In this document: positions 33,701-44,200 of the stretch, piece by piece
How positions within the stretch are numbered: position 1 is the stretch's first letter
How the letters are laid out: the number at the start of each line of letters is the position of its first letter
DNA from: an uncultured Treponema sp.
GTDB taxonomy: Bacteria; Spirochaetota; Spirochaetia; Treponematales; Treponemataceae
Assembly: GCA_900316905.1 (NCBI GenBank)
Contig: ONET01000024.1
Location: 1 to 46,300 of the forward strand
Length of the DNA stretch: 46,300 nucleotides
Direction: 5' to 3'
Position numbers and translations under genes: made by a program
Notes under the pieces: generated by a model
Told to the model about the DNA's origin: nothing
What the model saw: only the letters and a program-made list of their open reading frames with translations
The model's database searches: none

Positions 33701-35213
33701 CGTGCCCGTGCGCGGAATCGCCAACGACGTTACGATGAAGATAAACCAAGAAAGCAAAATGCTTAACTTTGCCTTTGTTAGCGGTCCGCTTAATTTTGCG
33801 ATGCCAAACACAAGCACCAACTCTTACCAAACATGGGCAAGAAGCTACGACTTCTGCAAGTCGGCGACGCTTGCGCTTGACGACGGCGGAAACGCTTACG
33901 GAACGATTGCCGGCGGCGACACCGGAGAGAACTATGCGGACGCTTTTGGCTTTTACAGCTCCAAGTGGGGAACAGGCAATCTTAATAATAACCATGGAAC
34001 TCAGACTGGAACAAACCAAAACCGCCTTGAAAGCGTTGGACAAGCCGGCTCAAAGACAATGACTAAGGAGACTACAAGCGAAGGAGTTACAAAATACACC
34101 AACACTGATAACGATACCGGAAATCAAACCGACCAGTGGCGCATCGTAAGCCCCTGCATCGCGACTACTTATAGTAGTGGAACCACAAACGCCTATTTGG
34201 CCTACTATGACCAAATGAACGACGAAATTCGCTTTAGGGCTGGAACGAGCGTTCCTGCCACAAAAGGCGATTTTGGAAATTTTGTTGACAAAGGTCATGC
34301 TGATAAAGACGGCGATACAGGAGGTAATTATAAGGATAAAGAATATTCATTCGAGTATAGTTACGTTCAAATTGTCGCGCAAGAAAACACTCCCAAAAAG
34401 CCAGGCCCGTATGTCAGCATCGCGGCTTACAAGTTTACAAGCGGCGACGTTGTCGTAATGGTTTGGCACGACCCGACAGCGCGCAAAATGTGGTATAGCT
34501 TTAACGAGGACCCAACAAAGAGCCGCGCCAACACAATAAACGACCAGACTGGCAGAAAAGGCGCGGACGGAAAAAGAGTCCACGGTTGGTCTGAGCCTGT
34601 AGAAGTCTTTAGCGGCGTTACAGGCGAATACTGCCAGGTAGCGTTTGACAAAGAAGGCAAAGTCCACATCGCGGCCAAGGACTCAAGTTCAAACGACTTG
34701 TGGTACGCCTACCTTGCTAGTTATAAAGAACCGGCAGACGCCAAAACTTGTTTGGTGGATTCGTATGGCACGGTCGGCTCCCACATCACTTTGGACGTGG
34801 CCTACAGCGCGGGAACTTCGGGAAAGCCGGTTCCGTATATCGGCTACTTGGCGGAAGGAAAGACGCTTCCAAAGTTAGCTTACTATATAGGAAATGACAT
34901 AACTTCCGATAATGATATAAGCGGCGCTAAGGGCGACTTCTTTACCCGCAGTTGGGAAGTTCAGACAGTTCCTTCCATAACAAAGGGCATTCAAGGCGTT
35001 CAAGGCTACGATAGGATTAATGTAGGCGTTTGGAAAAACAACGGCGTGATTGCAAATTCTAGAAACGGCGTTTCATACTATAAGCAAAGCCTTAACGAGG
35101 GCGACACGGGCACTTACGGAATCGTGTACGGCAACGGAAGCGCAAATCCGGCCTTGGCTTATAGGTATGAAGTTGGTTCTAACGGCTATGTGGAAATGGC
35201 GCAAAAGAAGTAG
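24765..35213 (+). CDS. Giant Ig-like lipoprotein (3482 aa), first paralogue
   Basis: GAGGAGG before the ATG, 17 bp after the previous stop codon, makes this the second gene of the operon. A signal peptide ends in WSTC, a loose spirochaetal lipobox; the mature N-terminus is CEVGLGEAVDTMAPTVSVTSP. Many Ig-like modules follow. Residues about 288-345 are a helical insert (IDSLQTAQLMKIYNGTYNL). Residues 2379-2390 form an EF-hand-like loop (DLDGDDAVSAAE). The C-terminal 500 residues change character to beta-propeller-like strands (TNAYLAYYDQMNDEIRFRAG, VHIAAKDSSSNDLWYAYL, PYIGYLAEGKTLPKLAYYIG). The whole length aligns by eye with the next gene. No enzyme motif was recognised. Surface exposure and polymer or cell binding are inferred from architecture, and the protein is probably tethered near the barrel protein encoded upstream. 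Confidence 0.8.
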   Translation: MKKTLAALLKKFGLSLCVAAAAFVWSTCEVGLGEAVDTMAPTVSVTSPSASSVCAKAIKIEGTCSDDKGIAKVSIVVTNTKTGAVHTYYADIKNMTSWSKTINELAENSGYPLPDGSYTADVTATDVFGRNSGTSSTAFDIDNTEPIFCVTSPSSLDISDPRKYGRAVSISGEIADDHDIANMKIRVFRTDASGTSSVEITDKLAKTEFTDFETAGGTTVYIAKYFDAEPAATNADGSENPDYKLYKNYMAIYDGVTLGQDVFIYVVPTLTDIAGNTSKQSYVSTEMKKIIANLFGVELNIDSLQTAQLMKIYNGTYNLTEFNQEQREKIVSIMKGTYALQPGDKPYYCYYDDSDASKRSPFAATVNSNNSPRYAFNGYEFNPADINWSEINTGGTISISIQAGLDEWGVLPKTIKVIISRCDDTGVIYGPGDPLRKVYVSGEDEGFDITNSLGEPISGISTSVTAQSYYVTLPKLSSGQYYVIEAEGKDEDENNLCGLYEKYAFKVSATGAAPKFDLNDRYYIKGASVLPSGSETVEIKITDGTDTINDGEAEHYVEVRRKLYNEHISSKGYLGNYSANLVNTASDTFRTEIVKQDTNSYVLTLPINKYSESLLVAGNYTLALELVGTNASTTTEATYILWIDNQKPLVSISAPEADNEKVYDNNANIKKLKQTDDSYRYFYTPFGKWSDIKGAGTSALWYTITDTSTVAPTISGNPTDGWTISDNSWIRVNAVQAETETSWEQEYAVAESTGNFIKMIAVDSVGNVSDLVKKSGITFDFGLPSIELAAAPGSTTPPITVTQYYNTYSPKNADGKLEFKLSAKDSLALAAADCIIVSAKKYDKTLNGGAGGYAAKNSGSDGYELGPIVYSADKKSASVVLTLMADGTSDGNWSFTATAIDACGRPSAEISFATIVDCIRPQLVDYDSTSVPAKPIVIKGAGLVSDWYKDDTLGVSGKFNEDKKAGTNGVESGVDKVYYWLETPSMQKDAVAVPSDLTIEGNYSGYVAIASDANTGSGVVYTIAPAGFEQIIVEPTATYYNDLYMQTIDKAGNKSDRIGPFQIKEDRDEPLFEAKYYTYTGGSYSPANGTAVSNGKHNMVLYGTVSDALSGVGELKFAIGSAEKTLAIQFTVDTIDPADDGAAFAGKNYADYASIVDKTKITGWKAEIAKGDLTTESLYGKAGDKAGNFTSNHKLFDIDIDKDSPELTLSTPETNLYASAYVEGGTAKTGGNPSGAGAAVNGEISIGGTASDSNLQSVSVYVGTDNSADIVAGDKLLANLSDTNMYNWSASNKFSYIEDGVFKFSDGSLYAGSGKTIYIKVKAVDSAENARINVYNYSVDPRSDRPALKLFKPLNSMTSADADYKWVTNDTTISGSISDDDGVKEMTATYRLYDSKTATWAEPVAATVSLSNGSFSVSGLKDGKQIITFAIKDNAGTTFTSHNNETSSYIAPLIQGSDDTPTIYGEAADGDSLVYIKVDNSLPITRDIGFSYYDAKAATPAYVDFSDSLVTLGGARNKLKIQFFAFDENGIDSVKLSMTDESEPPITQEIDGVVDTVLESDGYVRCSINDIQINDAKKLKSGTWPATIVITDKAGLKSTTTINITVDNDAPALDIRSPDSEQSVSGKVTAYGSVDKANVSYAIGVNDTDEPASSKWKDIESSLSWYIYFDGDKLVKDHDITLTQYLLDLGLITQGQIDDGTAPVTSLYIWMKAVDEVGNESLKKFEVKADPLGDKPTVAINGPSTDGTTVGGKIRVYGSAKDDQEVKAVFVQIISVYHDTAIKPSGSYGRFPGDGKTPAVTEFTLTKDDLNYLAAVKDADNKPVYKIYKMATYDPEKSSTWTAWTGADGQDPKDYGVLTNLNEVGTSWNIYINDKAEFANLSATNNVAVKAFAIDAVVEKTGGTKSANISLGALRTMTFDANAPTISEAYIRKYDSASPSLAPSAVFKSSDSYKEDMFVKGQTWISFTLHDDSAIAGVEIGVSHAGESAAVSAKKSAALPTALNTDTRNTAGDIVCYSPSTVDGKTASLNQYVHVLAKLDTASGVGTQYVYVEFKDTTGAPALAKYTIKYDNIAPTLASVTDSDYSINPSVQQDNGWYTFGSKVSEDDVLSTSQSGFKRVAFYFMRRDTTKTGTPTYIYDPMIKKGASGNKIDYSASLEYSDGLYWKKISITRTAAEDTVTLAAEDMNIHPYGLAKIGGTIYTISSVSGTTVVVDGRPEGTSGTTEDAYFAIGNVVDHILTESPAGHDLTKEGYLYGYNEPSSDDGDYMVESVKQNDTKWTWSASIYSKNIPDGPIEIHYVVFDAAGNYAKGLVGCAAEATYKAYTTKDAVDAAKASPEAPVKVYAYAQTDGSTIYTSDKAAFVSNNAPRLANIFAGTDLDGDDAVSAAEMTASTYKDSITDWNQAKSAMSLGSKTDVKLTAKGRTIVRPEILGGNGDLYYSYKIASGNYNAGTNGANATGYIISGQNNNVFMASDTGGAQSREDQVKGATADITLQVGDFINLPHDGVDYTANPTASKGIEDCDASSPALFEFTFWDSTDVSQKFVNSQTAKASVYMAVALRDNQVPAIDIEPAYWKSLTDNSTYQADKASTYAALKGHIELPKDLETTSDWTSPFTEASGEMDKDPKFSGVIVLKGNISDNKMLSKVLMSITNGTDGMDKAGGSFDKVKVAAADTTHCKTGGTTPTAVTAYPLATYAAGAWTVADNLDDYGVKFEISDSEVTGAGHTASWTMVWDTSFVSGLAATDLAIRIFACDQVSTAGTWTAGEKCLGVDGATNYNKPSFSDNKFSAGSDTPTGTSASGDPAYTPYYKVDVVPYIKGLETIMTKKGAAYGRTSTGRYPVYFYKNSTTDTANMQIGLSEGQVQEGDAKGFTVNGFNLAAKNASVTKTIGDTGADITASVNYVITVNGVKTLNNQNNDDAHGDYSKPVDKKDWNNNTNATYNAWKNYTNRQPSKENNLLLTDDVEIDVWQLNNKAAVPVRGIANDVTMKINQESKMLNFAFVSGPLNFAMPNTSTNSYQTWARSYDFCKSATLALDDGGNAYGTIAGGDTGENYADAFGFYSSKWGTGNLNNNHGTQTGTNQNRLESVGQAGSKTMTKETTSEGVTKYTNTDNDTGNQTDQWRIVSPCIATTYSSGTTNAYLAYYDQMNDEIRFRAGTSVPATKGDFGNFVDKGHADKDGDTGGNYKDKEYSFEYSYVQIVAQENTPKKPGPYVSIAAYKFTSGDVVVMVWHDPTARKMWYSFNEDPTKSRANTINDQTGRKGADGKRVHGWSEPVEVFSGVTGEYCQVAFDKEGKVHIAAKDSSSNDLWYAYLASYKEPADAKTCLVDSYGTVGSHITLDVAYSAGTSGKPVPYIGYLAEGKTLPKLAYYIGNDITSDNDISGAKGDFFTRSWEVQTVPSITKGIQGVQGYDRINVGVWKNNGVIANSRNGVSYYKQSLNEGDTGTYGIVYGNGSANPALAYRYEVGSNGYVEMAQKK

Positions 35214-35224
35214 GGAGGCAAAAT

Positions 35225-38200
35225 ATGAAAAGAGATTTGTCTGTTAGAAGAAAAACACAACTACTCTTGATGGCAAAAAAAGCCGCGATTGCGATTTTGG
35301 CCTCCTTTGCCCTTGCCGCCTGCGACACCGGCCTTGGCGAATCGATTGACACAAGCGTTCCGACTGTAAGCATAAGCGCGCCGGCGGCCTCGGCCGTTTT
35401 GAGCGGCGAAGTCAAAGTTGAAGGAACATGTTTTGACGACAAAAAAATTGCCAGGGTTGTGATAAAGGTGACCAACACCGGCAACAACGAAGTTATAGGA
35501 ACTTATGACGCGGCGATAGCCGGAAACAATTGGACTTTGTCTTTGAACAAGCCGACAGCCGGCTCGTATCCGTTAAAGGACGGAACTTATTCCGCAAACG
35601 TCGTGTGTTACGACGGAGCCGGCCGCCAAAGCGTAGCCGCAAGCCGCGTGTTTGAAATTGACAACACTCCTCCGGTGTTTTGCGTCACAAGCCCCAACTC
35701 AATAGAGATAAGCGACCCGGCCGCTTATGGCCGCAGCGTAAAAATAAGGGGCGAGATTGCGGACGACCATCCGATTTCTTCTATGGACATCCGCGTGTTT
35801 AAATATGAAAACGGCGCGGCCACAGAAATTACAGGCTTGTTCGCCAAGACAAGCTTTAGCGGCTTTGAGACCGCCGGCGGCACCGAAGTAAAAATCGCCC
35901 AATATTTCCCGCTTGATCAAATTCCCGAAAACGGCAGCGACGACTATCTGCTTTACAAAAACTACATGGCGATGTATAACGGCGTTGAAATCGGCAAGAC
36001 GGTGAACTTTTACATATTCCCCTTCTTGACGGACGCCGCCGGAAATGTAAGCTCCAATTGCTACATTCAAACTCAGCTTAAAAAATTGGTCAGCGACGAA
36101 TGCAACATAGAAACGACCAGCGACTCTTTGCAAACAGCGCAGTTTAAAAAAATGATTAACGGCAGCTACAAGCTGGACGAATTGACTGCAGAGCAAGTTG
36201 GCTTGGTAAAGACAATTCTAAGCGGCGATTTTGTCCAGAGTTCTTATAAATATTTGTCTCACATGGATGAAAAAGATCCTGGCGTGACATCAAGCAACTG
36301 TTTGCTTGCGATGAGCGTAAACGCCAACAACAGCCCTATGTACGAGTTTGGCGGCTACACGGTGGACAGCGGCTTTACCGAAGCCAGCGCGGGCGGACAA
36401 ATCACCGTTCGCGTAAGCGCGGGCCTTGACGGAACTCCGATTGTTCAAAACACGCTTAGAGCGCAGCTTTGGGAATGTGACGACACCCTTGCGATTATTG
36501 ACCCGACAAAACCCAGTTATAGTTCGGACAACAACGATTTTGACGTCACAGACGGAACGACAAATGTAAAGGACTTGACCCAAAGCGTAACGACAGGAAC
36601 ATATACGGTGACGTTGCCTTCGTCGCTTGTGGGCGGAACGCATTATCTGTTGACGGCCACCGGCGTTGATGAGGACGGAAACGACTTGTATTCGGACACG
36701 CCTTACGCCTTTATGGTCACGGTCAGCGCCAATGTTCCAACTGTTGACTTTGACGGCCAATTCTTTGTAAGGGCGTTGGCGGTAAGTTCCGCCACAGCCG
36801 CCGAAGACTGCTATCAAGCCGTAATCGACATTGAAGACAAGACGGAAAAGTCAATGAAGCAAAGCGGAAGCTATGTTCAAGTGACTCCGCTCTTGTACAC
36901 CGGCTACTACGCCGCAAAAACCGCCCTTGCAAAAAAGACGCCGGTATGGACCGGAAGCCCTGTCATAATAAACGACACGGAAATAGTTGAAGTGAGCGCT
37001 GGAACTTACAAGGCCAATGTAAAGCTAAACTTGTTTGACTTTTCTCCATATGCCGCGGACAATTACACCGTCGCGCTAAAGATTTTGGCCAAGAACAAGG
37101 TTGCCAGCTCGGAAGCCGCCACATACATCTTTTGGGTGGACAACGCAAAGCCCAATTTGTCGGTCACAAGCCCCAACAACGGTTCAATGATAATGGAAAC
37201 CGACCCCAACTATTCCGCCGGCGACGGAAAATACACCGCCCGCGGACATTGGAGCGACGTTGACGGTTCCGGAACTTACCGCTTGTGGGTTTCAAAGACA
37301 CAAAGCTCGGCGCCCGCCTTTGCATACAGCAAATGCGGAGCAAGCGAAAGCGCCGACGGCCACAGCGTTTATTATGAAAAGAAGGCAAAGGACGCTTATC
37401 TTCCTCTTGGAGTTTTGGCCGCCGGAACGGACGTAAGCAAATACTACACTTTGACTTGGCCAACAACTGATTGGACGGAAATAACGGGCGTTTCGCAAAC
37501 CGCCTCTCAAACAAACTGGAACGCGCCCTTTGCCGTTACAGAAAGCGAAAACCAAACGCTTGCCTTTGTGGCGATGGATGCGGCCGGAAACGTAAGCGAC
37601 ATTGGCCCTAACCAAAAGAGAACTGGAATTTCATTTGACTTTGCCGTTCCAACCTTGGCTCTTACGGCCGAACCGTCCGCTTCTGCCGGAGCGCAGGTAA
37701 AGCAGTATTACACTGCCGCGAACAGCAAGGATGCCGAAGGATACTTGCGCTTTGAAATAACGGCCGAAGACACATTTAAAATCGCCTCGCTTGGCATAAC
37801 AGCCCAGGTTACAAAAAACGGCGTGACGACTGTTTTGACGGAAGACAATCCAAGCTTTGGATTTAAGATTGCGTCCACCAGCGCCACTGCCAAAAAGATT
37901 GTAAAGACCGTAAGAATCAAGGCTGACCAAGCTAGTGGAATTGGCGACGGCGATTGGGTCATAAAGGCCGTGGCGCTTGACGCGTGGGGAAGAAAGGCCG
38001 AAAGGACCCAAAATCCCTTGCTTTCAACAACAATTGACTGCTTGAATCCTGCGTTCGTAAACTACAGCGCCGCCACTCCCATCGCTTTTGGAAAGAACGC
38101 CGACGGCCTTTTGAGCGCTTGGCACAAGGACCAAACCCTTACGATAACAGGAAAGGTTTCCGAGCTTACCAGCGGCCTTGACACGGTTTATTATTGGCTT

Positions 38201-41200
38201 AAGTATCCTAGCAGAACAGATCCTCTTCCGTCAGACTTGACTGACGGTTCCGCCGACGGCAGCGTCACAATAGGCGGAAGCAAGGGAACGGAAATTCTTT
38301 ACAAGATTATGCCCGACAAGTTTGAGGAAGGCGAGCATAATTTCCTTTATGTCCAAGCGATTGACCAAGCCAAGAACAAAAACGGCATGACGCCTTACGA
38401 AATCAAGGTTGACCAAACTCCTCCGATGGTGTCTGCCGCTTGGTACACATACGACGACGGCGATACGATGAACGCCGCGGCCGGAAGCGTAATGACCAAC
38501 AAGACGGCCGGCTTGACATTGACTCTTTACGGAGCCGCTTCGGACAGCTTGAGCGGCCTAAAGACACTTTTGTTTAAAGTTGGAAGCTTGCAGCTTGAAG
38601 GCGTTAGCTTTGCATATTCAACCACGGAATCTTCGACCGCCAGCGAATACAAGGCCGCCACATATCAATCGTTTGACGAAATTGCCGACAAGACTACCAT
38701 AAAGTCATGGAAGGCCGTCGTTGCCAACGAAAAGCTTTTGGAAGGCGACCTTTTTGTCAGCGCCAACGACGACGCCGGAAACAGCAGCGAGCAAAAGGCC
38801 TTTGCCATTGTCGTTGACACCGAGCCGCCGACAATTGAGCTGACTTCTCCCAAAACGCTGGAAGACGGCCAGACTGGAAATGTTTCGGCCGTCAACGGAA
38901 GCGTAAACTTTAAGGGAAAGGCCGGCGACGACAAGGGCTTGTCAAGGCTTGCGGTTTCTTATTCGCCGGACAATACAGCATGGACCCAGCTTGCTGACAT
39001 AAGCGATTCTTCAATGTATAACTGGAGCGTTTTGCAGGATGTCACGACCCAAAGCGGAGACTCCTTTAAGATGCTTGGCTACGACGACTTGTATGCCGGC
39101 GTGGCAAAGCCCCTTTACATAAAGCTTGTGGCGACTGACAAGGCCAACAACATTAAGGAAAAAATTTACAAGTATTCGATTGACCCCAAAGGCGACCGGC
39201 CAAAGGTTACAATTACAAACGTGGCCCTTGAGGACATGGCCTCTGGACTTCCGGCGTGGCGAACAGGAACAAGCGACATTTACGGAAGCGTGTTTGACGA
39301 CGACGACACGACAAATCTTGTGTTGAAATACAAGAGGGCCGACGACTCCGATTGGACGCCGTTAACGCTTACCGGAACGTCGTTTACAATTACAGGCCTG
39401 GCCGAGGGCCAGCATACTTTGCTCTTCCAAGTTACGGACGGAGCGGGAACGGTGTTCACTTCAAACCAAAGCGCCAGCTACATTTCGCCGATGCTTTACG
39501 GCAAAAAGGAAGGAGCGGATTCCGGCGCCTTTGAAGACGGCGACACTCGACTTTACGTTAAGATTGACACAGAGGCTCCAGCGACCGGCGCCAAAGCGTA
39601 TTATAAATACAGCAAGCAAAAGGCCGCGTATGGCGAGCCTTTGAACGCCTTGGGAACAATTGGCGGCGACGCCACTATGTTTAAGTATAAGGTGAACGCA
39701 AAAGACACCAACGGCATCAAGGGCGTGACAGTCTCAATGAAGTATAAGGACGCGTCTGGAGATGACATAGAAATTTCAAAGACAGGCTCAGTTCCAAGCG
39801 CGCCCATTGACGGCCAAGCGGGATATGAAGGCTTTGAAGTTGAAGGCTTTGACATCAGCGCCGTGCCAAGCGGAGCGTATAACGCCACAATAGAAGTTGA
39901 GGACAAGGCAGGCCTTAAAAAGACCGGCACAATCCAGATTGCCATTGACAACACGCCGCCTGAGGTAACGATAAACTCTCCTGCGGAAGCTAAGAAGGTT
40001 TTGGGAACTTCAACGACGGTTTATGGCGGAGCCAACGAGTTTGGAACGACCAAAGAGGGCGGAAAAACTGTCTCCACAATTTATTACGCGCTTAGCCCGA
40101 TTGGAAAGAGCGACACGGTAACTAGCTTGCCAGAAAAATTCAATTATTATTATGATGTAAGCCAAGGCAAAAACGTCACTATTCCTGAAGTGAAGATTGG
40201 AGACCAGGGAAAGAATTACGGATATCAATTGTTCAAGGACGCCAGCGTCACTTGGACCGTCACTTTTGACGGCGACCTTAGCGGCAGCGGAACGCGCGCG
40301 CCTAGGCTGAACGACTACCTTGCCTCTTACGGCATAGCCACGGCTGCGGACATCCAGAGCGGCGCCTTTGAAAACCTTGTCAGAATGTATGTCTGGATAA
40401 AGGTTGTGGACGCTGTGGGCAATGTGACTGAGGTGTGCAGAGGGCTTAACGTTGACCCGCAGGGAGACAGGCCCGAAATTGAAATAAGCTATCCTGAGTC
40501 CAACGGAAAGACTGTGGGCGGAACCGTAAACCTTAACGGAAGCGTCACCGACCCCGCCAACGCCAATCCGATAGAAAAGGACACCGTTTGGCTGCAAATA
40601 ATTTCTGACAAAGTTACCGGACACGGCTCTTATAATTACGACGCCTCCACGGCCGCCGACCCAACTGGCTTTACGGTGAACGCAAAGGATGTCCAAAGTT
40701 GGGTTGGATACAAGAAGGCCGGAACGCCGCTTTATAAAGTCTACAAAATGAAGGACTATAAAATTGGCGGAACAAACACTCCTCTTAACGATACGACCGC
40801 CGCGGCCGTGACTGACGCAGACGCGAAAGACTACGGCATTTTGGCTGACTTTGGCGGAACCAACTGGAACCTTGCCATAAACTCGGCCAGCGAATTTAAC
40901 AAGGACGACGACACAAACCAAGTGGCCGTTTGCGTTTACGCTTACAACGGAAAGTTTAGCGTTCCCACTTACAGAGTCATGACTTTTGACGCGGACGCTC
41001 CGGAAATGAGCGAGCGCTATTTGCGACAATTCAACGGAAGCGTCATTTCTGCCAGCCGCGCTTATACCGACAATATTTATGTCATGGACAAAAACGAGGC
41101 CGGAACAACCGACACTTGGTACATTTCGTTTAAATTGACAGACTCTGACAAAATAGCCAAGATTGGATTCAGCAATTCCAGCGCGCTCGACGCCAAGACA

Positions 41201-44200
41201 AAGGCCGGACCGGCAAAAGATTCCTCTTATTGCAAGCCTGTCACGCCGGGCGATTACGGCATTATTGTGGTAAGCTATCCGCTAAATTCACTTGGCGGAG
41301 CCGACGGAAAGGAAAGCCTTTATGTTTACTACGAAGATGCCAAGGACACAAATCCTGGAAGCGGCCACTATTCCTTTGTCGTCAACCACGACAACACTAG
41401 CCCTGTTTTGACCACAAGCGGCGCGGATTACAACATCAACCCGGACGTTTGCAACAAGGACGGCTGGTACACGCTTGGCTCCAAGGCCGAGGAAGGCAGT
41501 TCCGAGTCGGGATTTGCAAGCGTTGTGGTTTATTTCTTGAGAAAGAATTCCAACAAGGTCTTTGACCCGATGTATTCAAAGGGCTATAAGATTGGCGACA
41601 AGGACGTTTATTATTCTCTTACAAACGCCTCTGACATATCCTATAAGGAAGGCCTCTACTGGAGGAAAAAGGCAGTCAGCGCCGCTTTGGAAAACAACGC
41701 CACGACATTGACTCTAAGCGCGAGCGATCCCAATGTCCATACCGGCGGCCTTGTAAAAATTATGGGCGTAAACTATCGCATCAAGTCCGCTAGCGGAACA
41801 AGCGTGGTTCTTGCCTCTGACATTGGAGTTGTAACCCAAAGCGGAAAGACTGTAGACGCTTACTTTGCCTTGGGAAATGTCGTTGACAACAAGATTAAAG
41901 AAAGCGCCGGCGAAGGATTTGCAAAGAAAACGGCGCCCGGATATGGCCACGGATACGGCTCAAAGACGCCCGCCCATGACAACGACGACGGCGACTTGAT
42001 GATAGAGAAGGCTGTGACGACTGGAACTCAAACCATTTGGGAAGCTGTCATAGATTCCAAGAACATCCCTGACGGCCCGATTGACATTTGCTACACTGTT
42101 TACGACGCGGCTGGAAACTACGCCACAGGAAGCGTGACCAACAAAGACGACGGAGCCTTTGTGGCCAACAACGCTCCAAAAATCGCAAACGTCACCGTTG
42201 GCAGCGACCTAAACGGCAACGACACGATTGACGCGAGCGAAAAACACACTTGGTTTGCCACAAGCATAAAGTCTTGGGATGAAGCCTTAAAGGAGATTAC
42301 AATCCAGGGCGAAACGGCAGCTTCCGCCTACATAAGCGCAAAGGGAAAAACCGCCATAACGCCTGAGATTTTGGGCGGAAACGGCGACTTGTATTACTAT
42401 TACTCTTATCCAGCCGCGGCCAGCGCCACAAATTACGTGACCGGCTATAACAAGACCGTCTTTATGGCCAGCGACACGGGAACAAGCGGAAGCCGCGAAG
42501 ACCAAGAGGCTGGAAAGAGCGCCGACATAACCTTGCAGGTGGGCGACTTGAAGAAAGCTTGGAAGGGAACCGGCAAATACGAGTTTAAGATTTACGACTC
42601 GACCGAAGATACGATTGGCGTTCCTGACTTGACTCCAACTGTGACAACGCCCACAAGCCAGCATGCCGACATCACGCTTTACATGGACAACCAGGCCGAC
42701 GACACAAGCGCGCCTACAGGAGAAATCCAGCGCTTCTACTGGAAAGACATAAACGACAACTCCATTTACGGTTCGGACAGCGCCTCTGACGCAAAAGATT
42801 TGCTTGGCCACATAGAGCTTGAGGGCGAGCTTCCAAACGAAAACTTTTACCGTGATTCAGGCGAATACGACAAGGATCCCAAAGTCAGCGGAAAAATTGT
42901 CTTGCGCGGAAAAGCCTTTGACGCCGTGCGCCTTGACAGCCTTTACATAAGCCTTCCTGGCTTTACGGGCTTGACGGGGCTTCCGACAACTGGCAACATT
43001 ACAAAAGACTCCAAGACGTTCTACAAGCTGGCGGCCTTTGACCCGGCCACAAGCAAGTGGAGCGACAGCGACGACGAGGAAACGCCAAGAACCATTGACG
43101 ACAACGGCTGGCGCTTTAATGTTGAAAGCGACAAGTTTGAGAAAGACGGCCATCATGTAACTTGGTCTTTGGAACTTGACACAAGCAAATACAACAGGAC
43201 AGTAGACGCGAGCGCGGTCCATGCCGGAAACGATGTTTTGATTGAGTTCATCTCCAAGGACATGGGCCAACCGGCTTGCCCCGCGCCTAGCCAGACAAAG
43301 CCGCAAAAATACACCGGCGTTGACGGAACCACCAAATACGCCGCCACAGAGTTTGCAAGCGGAAAGACCTCTGACTATTCTGGAAACGGCGGATACCGCA
43401 TGGACATCGTTCCCTACATAACAAAGGTTTACACAAACCTTGCCACAGCCAGCGCAAGCAACTGGTCTGTTTACAACAGAACGGCTGGCGGCGCCTATCC
43501 GGTTTATGTTTACAAAAACTCCACCACCAGCGCTACGGCTATGGAAGACGGCGAAAGCGAGACAGTCCAAGTTTACGGCTTTAACTTGACCGCTTTGCAA
43601 TATGACGCGGATGAATTGAACGCCGTAGCCGCGGCCGAACGCCAGGACAAGAACGCCGCCTACGATTGCTACAGCTTTGCGGCTGGCGCTTTGACAGGTT
43701 CGAAAGCGGTTGACTTTAATGTTGGCGGCGTGGAAACGCTTAACAACAAGAACGCCAATGACGCCAAGGGCGACTATGCTGGAACGCCGGCCGCTTCTCC
43801 GTCTACGCAAGAGGAACTTGAAGCAGAATACGGCATTTACGCAAATTACTACAACAGGCTGCCCAACGACAGCAACAACAACAGGCTCAACGACGATGTC
43901 AAGTTTGACGTATGGCAGCTTAACAACAGCGCCGCCGTTCCGATAAGCAACAAGATTGTTGACCCTGTCATGAAAATCAACCCCAATAGCGGAAAGCTTG
44001 GCTTTGCCTTTGAGAACGACCCCACATACTTTAGCATGCCAAACGGCAAGGCAGGAACCAATGGCGAAAGAAGCTATGATTTTTGGGCTGGCTGCTACGA
44101 CAAAATGACTGTTCCAAGCTTTGACTACACTGACCAGGGCGAGGTTGTCGCGCTCGCGCAGGGCAATGACATCTCGGCCAGCAATGCCGACAACTTTACA

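Noticed and set aside
40010..41029. Long antisense open frames inside the giant lipoproteins (also 42857-43810 and 27717-28343)
   Set aside because: Composition is that of reverse-translated Ig modules; no start context or family motif, so treated as shadows.
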